The notes beneath the pieces were generated by a model. It saw only the letters and a program-made list of their open reading frames with translations. It searched no databases and was not told the origin of the DNA. Positions 1 to 4,249 of a DNA stretch of 5,405 bases are shown here, piece after piece. Location: positions 1-5,405 of the forward strand of contig JACDAV010000418.1 in assembly GCA_013695255.1 (NCBI GenBank). Direction: 5' to 3'. This DNA comes from Chloroflexota bacterium. GTDB taxonomy: Bacteria; Chloroflexota; Limnocylindria; Limnocylindrales; CSP1-4. Each line of letters starts with the position of its first letter. Positions within the stretch are counted from its first letter, which is position 1. The translations under genes and the position numbers were made by a program.

Positions 1-126
1 GAACGGCGCGCGGGTATCCCGCGAGGGCACCAGGTCGAGATTGACGACCTCGTACTCGTGGGCGAGCAGGTCCTCGACCACGGCCCGCCCGAGCTTGCCG
101 CTTCCGCCGGTCACCGCAACGCGCAT
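1..126 (-). CDS. NAD(P)-dependent epimerase/dehydratase (extended SDR), N-terminal fragment
   Basis: Only the first 42 codons are present; the gene runs off the left edge. The translation begins MRVAVTGGSGKLGRAVVEDL. This is the first beta strand, the TGxxGxxG dinucleotide-binding turn and the first helix of a Rossmann fold. A second strand (VVNLDLV, about residues 28-34) follows, ending in an acidic residue (Asp32) where SDR enzymes usually contact the adenosine ribose. That layout is typical of extended SDRs (UDP-sugar epimerase/dehydratase-like), but the substrate cannot be told from the N-terminus. The ATG at 124-126 is well supported: GGGAGG (reverse complement of 134-139) lies 7 nt upstream. 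It follows the lipoprotein gene on the same strand after 45 bp, so the two could be co-transcribed. A cytoplasmic oxidoreductase is expected. Confidence 0.88.
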   Translation of the reverse strand, partial: MRVAVTGGSGKLGRAVVEDLLAHEYEVVNLDLVPSRDTRAPF

Positions 127-171
127 CCAGTCGCCTCCCGCCCGCGTGTCTACCCCTCCGTCCGGCGAAGC

Positions 172-1056
172 CTACGGGACGGGCCGAGACTCCGGATCGA
201 CCTCGGAGACGCGGACGAGCCTGACCGCCGCGGACTCTCGACCGTCCGAGACCGTGCCGGCCAGCCCGTCGCCCGACGCCCCGACCACAACGTTGATCTC
301 TCGATCCGTGCCGCCCATCAGCGGGATCGGGATCGTGACCCGGATGGACTCGGCAGCCACGACGGTGCGCGCCTTCGTCCGGACCACGTCGGACGTCCGA
401 GTCGAGCAATCGCCGCTCGCGCCCTGGTCCCACCACCAGGCGTTGACGGCATCGCCCACCGATGCGCGGCCGCCGAGCTCGAACGCGATGCATGGCCCGA
501 TGAGCGCCCGATCCGCGGCGAACGTGCCGGCCGGGGAGGGAGTGATCTCTTGCTTGCGCACGAACGTGACGAAGGTGAGGCTCGTCCCGGCAACCGTCCC
601 GGTGACCTCCCAGCACCCCTCGGTCGGGAAGATCACGCCGCTGGCCTGGAACCCCAAGCTTCCGTAGCCGGACGGAACCTCGCCGCGCGCCGGTGGAGCC
701 GGGCCGTCGAGCCGGCGCCCCGTGATCGTCAGCTCACCGGCCGACTCGCGCCACCAGCCGAATTTCATCCCAACGGCGCCGTCCTCGTCGACGAAGCGCG
801 CGTCGGCCACGATCACGCCGTCCGGCCACAGGCCGCCGACCCACAGCTGCCCGTTGCCGTGAGCGGCGCCCGACCCGAAGAACAGATCGGGCGAGACGCC
901 GGGTGGCCCGGCGCCGGGACGCGTGACCGGGCACTCCCCGGCATTCGCGAGGGTCGGCTCTGCGGGCGCGGGTGAGGGCTGCACGGTGGCACAGCCGATC
1001 AGCGCGCCGACCGCGATCAGCCCGGTGGCCATGCAGGTGACGGCATTCCGGAGCAT
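172..1056 (-). CDS. Secreted lipoprotein of unknown function, 294 aa
   Basis: The N-terminus is a lipoprotein signal: a short basic start, a hydrophobic stretch at about residues 9-21, and the lipobox LIGC with Cys22 as the predicted lipidated residue. A Pro/Ala-rich linker follows (about 26-36). The first domain (about 40-168) has a distinctive segment with LWVGGLWPDG (71-80), MKFGWWR (97-103), SGYGSLGFQ (129-137) and FPTEGCWEVTG (143-153). From memory this pattern recurs in secreted hypothetical proteins of Chloroflexota and Firmicutes, but I know no function for it. The remainder (about 175-294) is a second, beta-rich-looking region with a WWWD motif (207-210) that I do not recognise. Cys residues at 42, 148, 189 and 217 may form disulfides outside the cell. 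Start choice: the frame is open to 1296, but sequence before the lipoprotein signal looks non-coding. The ATG at 1054-1056 has GAGGTG (1070-1075), though at a long 13-nt spacing. An in-frame ATG at 1093-1095 would add 13 residues and has no ribosome site. Confidence 0.8.
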   Translation of the reverse strand: MLRNAVTCMATGLIAVGALIGCATVQPSPAPAEPTLANAGECPVTRPGAGPPGVSPDLFFGSGAAHGNGQLWVGGLWPDGVIVADARFVDEDGAVGMKFGWWRESAGELTITGRRLDGPAPPARGEVPSGYGSLGFQASGVIFPTEGCWEVTGTVAGTSLTFVTFVRKQEITPSPAGTFAADRALIGPCIAFELGGRASVGDAVNAWWWDQGASGDCSTRTSDVVRTKARTVVAAESIRVTIPIPLMGGTDREINVVVGASGDGLAGTVSDGRESAAVRLVRVSEVDPESRPVP

Positions 1057-1069
1057 CCCGAAGCCAGTA

Positions 1070-1075
1070 CACCTC
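1070..1075 (-). promoter_or_regulatory. Candidate ribosome binding site for the 294-aa lipoprotein
   Basis: The reverse complement reads GAGGTG, 13 nt before the ATG at 1056. The spacing is longer than usual, so the support is moderate. It is the only purine-rich Shine-Dalgarno-like element near either candidate start, and it favours 1056 over 1095. Confidence 0.4.
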
Positions 1076-1122
1076 GTACAGATCTTTCGTTCCATTGACC
1101 GTCGCCGTGCGGGGACATCCGA

Positions 1123-1128
1123 TACGGT
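1123..1128 (+). promoter_or_regulatory. Candidate -10 element (TACGGT) for leaderless transcription of the 140-aa lipoprotein
   Basis: TACGGT matches the TANNNT -10 pattern of high-GC bacteria. It ends 6 nt before the ATG at 1135, which would put the transcription start at or next to the start codon. There is no Shine-Dalgarno sequence upstream of this ATG. No -35 lies at normal spacing; the nearest TTGACC (1095-1100) is 22 bp away, too far to pair with it. Confidence 0.5.
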
Positions 1129-1134
1129 GAAGCG

Positions 1135-1557
1135 ATGCTTCGCATCGGGCCGGGCGGACGGGCAACGAGACAGGTTCTTCTCGTGATGGGATTGACGCTC
1201 GTCGGATGCGGCACGCCCGCCGACCCTCCCGTGGAGGTGCCCGTCGCGCTCTACGGCCGGAACGCCGCGGCGGGTGTCGCATGGTTCGCGGTGCACCCGG
1301 TCACCGATCCCCTGCTGTCCGTCGGCTTCGGACCGGACATCGGCGTCGCGTGCTGGGTCGCCCCGACCGGGTCACAGGTCCTGATGCTGGACCACGCCCC
1401 CGGCCAGGGCCCGACGAACGTCGTCGCCGTCGTCGGGACCATCCAGGCGCCGCCGAACGCCCCGCGTCGGCACCTGTGGGTCGACGTCGCCAGGGATGGT
1501 GCTGTGTCGGCCGGCGGCGGCGTACCGCCATGGTGGCCGGACGACCCAGGCTGTTGA
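1135..1557 (+). CDS. Small lipoprotein of unknown function, 140 aa
   Basis: The N-terminus has basic residues (Arg3, Arg9, Arg12), a short hydrophobic core (about 14-24) and the lipobox LVGC with Cys25 as the acylation site. The mature part is about 116 residues with no domain I recognise. Visible features are alternating hydrophobic strands (AAGVAWFAVHP around 46-56, GVACWVAP and QVLMLD in the middle) and a Trp/Pro-rich C-terminus (GGVPPWWPDDPGC). Cys72 and the terminal Cys140 could pair in a disulfide. The ATG at 1135 is chosen because it gives a full lipoprotein signal and sits 6 nt after a TANNNT box, consistent with a leaderless mRNA. It is divergent from the 294-aa lipoprotein across a 78-bp gap and is followed on the same strand by a membrane protein gene. 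Confidence 0.72.
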   Translation: MLRIGPGGRATRQVLLVMGLTLVGCGTPADPPVEVPVALYGRNAAAGVAWFAVHPVTDPLLSVGFGPDIGVACWVAPTGSQVLMLDHAPGQGPTNVVAVVGTIQAPPNAPRRHLWVDVARDGAVSAGGGVPPWWPDDPGC

Positions 1558-1582
1558 TGACCCGAGCTCGACGGCTTACCGT
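1554..1582 (+). promoter_or_regulatory. Candidate housekeeping promoter, TTGATG-17 bp-TACCGT, leaderless
   Basis: The -35-like TTGATG (1554-1559) overlaps the stop codon of the preceding lipoprotein gene. A 17-bp spacer leads to the -10-like TACCGT (1577-1582), and 6 nt later comes the GTG at 1589. Spacing is ideal for a sigma-70-type promoter, and the -10 position predicts a transcript starting at the GTG itself. No Shine-Dalgarno sequence precedes that GTG. Confidence 0.55.
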
Positions 1583-1588
1583 TCGGCA

Positions 1589-1933
1589 GTGACCCAGGTG
1601 GCCGCGCGATCGACCGCCGCGTTCCTCGTCGGCCTCGCCGGCTGGCTGATCACGGGCTGGCTCCGAGTGGACGGTTGGTGGATGCTCGCCATGGCGTTCG
1701 CGCTGGGCGTGACGGCGGCGCTGGCCGCGAAGCGTCCGATCTACCTGATCGCTTTCTGGCTCGGCATGCTGGCCGCCTACCCGGCGGCCCTCGCGCTCGG
1801 CGTGTTCGCCTTTCTGGGCGAGGGCTGGGAGCTGGTCGTCTTCGCCGTCCTTCTGGCGGGCGGCGCAGGCTATGGCGCGTTCCTGATCCTCCGCCGCCGC
1901 GGGTCCCTCGCATTGCCGGTGCCGCGCACGTAA
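1589..1933 (+). CDS. Small polytopic membrane protein, four predicted helices, 114 aa
   Basis: The protein is almost entirely hydrophobic, with four likely transmembrane helices at about residues 8-25, 28-46, 50-76 and 79-101. It ends in a basic tail (RRR at 102-104) that should sit in the cytoplasm. Apart from the helices there is no recognisable motif or catalytic signature, so transport, scaffold and DUF-type roles are all open. The frame is open further upstream, to 1496, but that extension overlaps the previous gene and is not hydrophobic. The GTG at 1589 is preferred because it starts just before the first helix and lies 6 nt after a TACCGT -10 box with a -35 at 17 bp. Its own promoter suggests it need not depend on the upstream lipoprotein gene, 31 bp away. 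Confidence 0.72.
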   Translation: MTQVAARSTAAFLVGLAGWLITGWLRVDGWWMLAMAFALGVTAALAAKRPIYLIAFWLGMLAAYPAALALGVFAFLGEGWELVVFAVLLAGGAGYGAFLILRRRGSLALPVPRT

Positions 1934-2024
1934 CCCCGACGACCTCGGCGAGCCGTGCTGGCCGCACCACAGGCAGGCCCAGGAGAGCGTCCCAGCCCCG
2001 TCGGCCGGCTCACACGGAGGCAAC

Positions 2025-2507
2025 GTGGGACTGACTCGAGGCATCACGCTCGCAATCGGCGCTTCGATCGCCCTCGCGGCCTGTTCGGTCCTGAACATCG
2101 GCGAGCCCACGTGCCCGCCCGTCGACCCGGGCGGCGAGTGCTTCGCCCCGTCGGACGCAGGGTTCGCCGAGCACGCGCTCACCAGCGCGACCGCCTGGCC
2201 CCAGCTCGACGGGATCCCGTTGTCAGCAGGGGATGTGATCCACGGCTTCGACGAGGTCGCCGACCAGCCGACCTGGGTCGTGCCGCTCCTGGCCGACGGG
2301 CAGGTCGTCGGCGCCAGCCGCTTCCTGCCGTTCGGCGACGATGTCCGGCTGGCGGAGATCGCGCTCTACCAGCCCCCGCGCGCCACGTTTCCGAGCCCGG
2401 CTGCGGGCCAGGGCCTCAAGCTCACTCTGGCGACGGGCTGCTACGACCCCGGCGCCGGGGAATGCCTCTTCACGAGCTACGGGTGGCGGCTCGATTCGGT
2501 CGAGTAG
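2025..2507 (+). CDS. Small lipoprotein of unknown function, 160 aa
   Basis: A GTG start (2025-2027) is preceded by GGAGG (2016-2020) with 4 nt between. The N-terminus is a lipoprotein signal with Arg5, a hydrophobic core at about 7-19 and the lipobox LAAC, Cys20 being the acylation site. The mature region begins with a Cys- and Pro-rich segment (Cys30, Cys39) and has two further cysteines near the end (around 139 and 147), so two disulfides are plausible. I recognise no domain; the central part (WVVPLLADGQVVGASRFLPF) looks like a beta hairpin. It is the third lipoprotein in the window but shows no obvious similarity to the other two beyond the signal. The gene ends convergently with dodecin, 45 bp away. 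Confidence 0.75.
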   Translation: MGLTRGITLAIGASIALAACSVLNIGEPTCPPVDPGGECFAPSDAGFAEHALTSATAWPQLDGIPLSAGDVIHGFDEVADQPTWVVPLLADGQVVGASRFLPFGDDVRLAEIALYQPPRATFPSPAAGQGLKLTLATGCYDPGAGECLFTSYGWRLDSVE

Positions 2508-2552
2508 CTGGCCTCGAGGTCGGCGGGCACCCGGTGCCGTCGGCGGCCGAGC

Positions 2553-2756
2553 TCAGTCGTCGAGCACGAAGGTGACGAGCATGTTCACCTGGTACTGGGC
2601 GATCTTGTTGTCCTTGATCTCGACCCGCTGCTCCTTCACCCAGGCGCTGGTCACGTTGCGCAGGGTCTTGGTCGCTCGGGCGACGCCCTGGTTGATCGCG
2701 TCCTCGAAGCTCTTGGCGGACGTGGCGCTCAACTCGGTGACACGTGCGACGGCCAT
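2553..2756 (-). CDS. Dodecin family flavin-binding protein, 67 aa
   Basis: The sequence MAVARVTELSATSAKSFEDA, followed by an amphipathic helix and two long strands ending TFVLDD, matches the dodecin family. These small proteins assemble as dodecamers that bind and store flavins (and CoA in some bacteria) in the cytoplasm. Length (67 aa) is normal for the family. Trp39, in SAWVKEQ, aligns with the Trp that stacks on the flavin ring. Gln56, in QYQVNM, aligns with the family Gln that hydrogen-bonds the flavin. The ATG at 2754-2756 is decided by AGGAGG (reverse complement of 2764-2769), 7 nt upstream. The same reading frame is open far upstream without a stop, so an automatic caller may extend this gene at its N-terminus. 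The family boundary and strong ribosome site argue for the short form. A GC hairpin lies 12 nt before the ribosome site. Confidence 0.93.
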   Translation of the reverse strand: MAVARVTELSATSAKSFEDAINQGVARATKTLRNVTSAWVKEQRVEIKDNKIAQYQVNMLVTFVLDD

Positions 2757-2763
2757 GGTCGGT

Positions 2764-2769
2764 CCTCCT
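2764..2769 (-). promoter_or_regulatory. Strong ribosome binding site of dodecin
   Basis: The minus strand reads AGGAGG, 7 nt before the ATG at 2756. It decides the dodecin start in a frame that is open for several hundred bases upstream. Confidence 0.85.
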
Positions 2770-2781
2770 CTTGTGATCCGG

Positions 2782-2806
2782 CCCGGGGGTTCATCGCGCC
2801 CCCGGG
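2782..2806 (-). repeat. Perfect 8-bp inverted repeat (hairpin) in the dodecin leader
   Basis: CCCGGGGG (2782-2789) and CCCCCGGG (2799-2806) are perfect complements separated by a 9-nt loop, giving an all-G/C stem. It lies between the stop of the 34-aa membrane ORF (2813) and the dodecin ribosome site (2764-2769). No T-tract follows on either strand, so a canonical intrinsic terminator is unlikely. It may be an mRNA stabilising or attenuating structure, or a protein-binding palindrome. Confidence 0.6.
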
Positions 2807-2812
2807 TGCGCG

Positions 2813-2917
2813 TCAGCTCGAGGGGCGCAGTCGACCCCGCATTGCGACAGCGTAGAGCGCGATGAGACCGAGGACCAGAAAGCCCGTCCCGAACAGGGGA
2901 CACCCGACGCGATCCAT
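2813..2917 (-). CDS. 34-aa single-pass membrane peptide
   Basis: This short ORF encodes a peptide with a hydrophobic helix at about residues 7-26 (PLFGTGFLVLGLIALYAVAM) and a basic C-terminal end (RGRLR), suggesting a bitopic membrane peptide. The ATG (2915-2917) is preceded by GGGGAGGA (reverse complement of 2922-2929) with 4 nt to the start, a strong ribosome site that supports real translation. It overlaps the end of the upstream hypothetical gene in another frame and precedes dodecin on the same strand by 56 nt. Alternatively, a +1 shift in the upstream ORF (for example one surplus G in the GGGG run at 2926-2929) would join the two. That would make this the C-terminal membrane tail of a roughly 118-residue protein. 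Function unknown. Confidence 0.55.
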   Translation of the reverse strand: MDRVGCPLFGTGFLVLGLIALYAVAMRGRLRPSS

Positions 2918-3167
2918 CCGTTCCTCCCCAGGCTTCCGCCTTGCCATCGGGGGATGCCACGGCGCGGACGAGATCCTCGAGGGCCTCGATCGGCGACTCC
3001 CCCGCTCCTTCCGGCCCGCCGGGTTCATCAGTGTCCGCGTTGCAGAGGAAGGCGACCCACCGCGGCTCGTGGCTCGGACCGTGGTAGACGACGCCACACA
3101 GTCGGTACGGCGGCGGGATCGCCCGCTCGGTGAGCGTCCAGCGGGCTGGCAGCTCCGAGAGGTCCAT
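2916..3167 (-). CDS. Short soluble hypothetical protein with no in-frame stop (coding part, about 84 aa)
   Basis: From the ATG at 3165-3167 the frame reads MDLSELPARWTLTERAIPPP, continues through VAFLCNADTDEP and ends in a helix (SPIEALEDLVRAV). Codons end in G/C almost throughout, as in real genes here, until about residue 84. Beyond that the frame loses coding character and shadows the 34-aa membrane ORF and the GC hairpin. It never meets a stop, running in frame into dodecin (stop at 2553). The end coordinate given is therefore where coding appearance fades, not a stop codon. Possible explanations are a +1 frameshift (natural or a sequencing error) into the membrane ORF, a decayed 3' end, or a true 204-aa fusion to dodecin. 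An ATG six bases earlier (3173) is possible, but a TAGAGT box 7 nt upstream of 3167 favours this start as leaderless. I recognise no family. Confidence 0.5.
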
Positions 3168-3174
3168 CGGCATG

Positions 3175-3180
3175 ACTCTA
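3175..3180 (-). promoter_or_regulatory. Candidate -10 element (TAGAGT) for the dodecin-side group
   Basis: On the minus strand TAGAGT fits TANNNT and lies 7 nt before the ATG at 3167, again predicting a leaderless or nearly leaderless mRNA. No convincing -35 is seen at 16-18 bp. If active, it would drive the hypothetical gene, the membrane peptide and dodecin. Confidence 0.38.
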
Positions 3181-3224
3181 CGCGACGAGGCGGCAAGGAG
3201 GCGGCCATCCCGGCCCCTGGAAAC

Positions 3225-4229
3225 GTGAACGAGCGTCGGTCGCGCGGACGTCGCTCGGTGGCACGGCTGCTCGCGCTTTACCCGATCGGTGTGACGCTTC
3301 TGGCACTGCTGCTGACGATCGCGCCGCAACGCACCGGCATCCTGGCGCTGGCCCAGATCCTCCTGCCGCACCTGTTCCTCACCGTCCTGGTCCTCCTGCC
3401 GCCGGCGTTCCTCATGCGAGATCGGGCACTCGTCACGGCGGTCGTCGTCGCCTCGATCGTCGGGCTGATGCGATTCGGCTCCGAATGGGCATCGTTTTCG
3501 CCAGCCGCAGGAGCGGACAGCGACCTGTCGGTTCTCTCGTGGAACCTCGAGGTCGGCGCGCGCGACGGTGCGCAGGTCGTCGCCGCGCTGCGGGCGACCG
3601 TTGCCGACGTGATCGCGCTGCAGGAGCTGACGCCCGATACGGCTGCCGCGATCGAAGCCGACGCCCAGCTGACCGACCGCTACCCCCACCGGGTCTTGCG
3701 TCCGGATCCGAGCGTCTTCGGCATGGGCCTGTTGAGCGCCCACCCGATCGCGGCCCACGAGGTGCTCGACGACCCGGTCGCCATCGAGGCGCACCTCGAC
3801 CTCGGCGCCGGGTCGATCATCGCCGTGGTCAACGCCCATCCGCTACCGGGCAGGATCACGATGGGGCCGCTCGGACTGCCGATCGGGTTCGACGCGACAG
3901 GAAGAGACGCAGCACTCGAACGGCTGCGCGGGCGTATCGAAAGGCTCATGCTGGCCGATGAGCCGCTGGTGCTCCTCGGTGACTTCAACGTCGCTCCCAC
4001 GGAACCCGCCTACCGCCTACTGTCTGACGGGCTCCGAGACGCCCACGTCGAGGCGGGGCAGGGCCCCGGCTGGACCTGGCGGCCGAGCCGGCTCGAGGCG
4101 CTCCGCATCGGCCTGCTTCGCATCGACTACGTCTTCACGAGCGCCACCGTGGGGACGACGCGAACGAGCGTCGACTGTTCGCGGCCCGGCGACCACTGCC
4201 TGGTCGGCGCCTCGCTGCGGTTGCCATGA
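3225..4229 (+). CDS. Membrane-anchored endonuclease/exonuclease/phosphatase (EEP) family hydrolase, 334 aa
   Basis: Three N-terminal helices (about residues 14-33, 39-63 and 68-84) anchor a C-terminal EEP domain (about 100-334). These enzymes are Mg2+-dependent phosphodiesterases or phosphatases acting on nucleic acids, inositol phosphates or lipid head groups. Catalytic motifs are in order: SWNLEVG (Asn107), IALQEL (Glu134, metal), GLLS (168-171), NAHP (His205), GDFN (Asp253, Asn255), IDYVF (Asp301) and a final GDH (Asp323, His324) where many members have SDH. All key residues are present, so the enzyme should be active. Membrane anchoring recalls YafD-like proteins; the catalytic domain probably faces outward, but the substrate is unknown. 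The start is uncertain. The GTG at 3225 gives a short basic N-terminus but has no close ribosome site; a GTG at 3258 is the next choice. An AAGGAGG at 3195-3201 instead sits 5 nt before an in-frame ATC. The gene is divergent from the dodecin group. Confidence 0.85.
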   Translation: MNERRSRGRRSVARLLALYPIGVTLLALLLTIAPQRTGILALAQILLPHLFLTVLVLLPPAFLMRDRALVTAVVVASIVGLMRFGSEWASFSPAAGADSDLSVLSWNLEVGARDGAQVVAALRATVADVIALQELTPDTAAAIEADAQLTDRYPHRVLRPDPSVFGMGLLSAHPIAAHEVLDDPVAIEAHLDLGAGSIIAVVNAHPLPGRITMGPLGLPIGFDATGRDAALERLRGRIERLMLADEPLVLLGDFNVAPTEPAYRLLSDGLRDAHVEAGQGPGWTWRPSRLEALRIGLLRIDYVFTSATVGTTRTSVDCSRPGDHCLVGASLRLP

Positions 4230-4249
4230 CGGGCCCGAGACGGGGCGAC

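Noticed and set aside
41..975. Long open frames on the plus strand opposite the epimerase and the 294-aa lipoprotein
   Set aside because: They are Arg/Pro/Ala-rich translations typical of antisense frames in GC-rich DNA, with no ribosome site or domain. The minus-strand lipoprotein in the same region has a signal peptide and recognisable motifs.
1934..2024. Possible RNA or promoter element in the 91-bp gap before the 160-aa lipoprotein
   Set aside because: Beyond the GGAGG ribosome site I see no TANNNT box at leaderless spacing, no strong hairpin and no recognisable riboswitch.
1301..2182. 293-codon minus-strand open frame opposite the two small plus-strand genes
   Set aside because: The translation is low-complexity and Arg/Glu-rich. 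The plus-strand genes it covers have signal peptides or transmembrane helices and their own start signals.
2508..2552. GGCAC/GTGCC hairpin with an 8-bp direct repeat GTCGGCGG (2519-2526 and 2539-2546) between convergent genes
   Set aside because: The stem is only 5 bp with a 3-nt loop and no T-tract, and short G/C repeats are expected by chance at this base composition. It is not convincing as a terminator.
2862..3224. N-terminal extension of the EEP protein to the first in-frame ATG at 2862
   Set aside because: It would be Arg-rich, lies antisense to the dodecin-side genes, and precedes a normal basic-plus-transmembrane N-terminus at about 3225.
2757..3839. Extension of the dodecin frame far upstream (428 codons in total) as one protein
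   Set aside because: Past 3167 the frame is antisense to the EEP gene and not protein-like. Dodecins are about 67-75 aa and this one has its own strong ribosome site.
4230..4249. GGGCCC-containing 20-bp gap between the convergent EEP and DUF4179-type genes as a bidirectional terminator
   Set aside because: There is no stem of useful length with a loop, and no T-tract on either strand.
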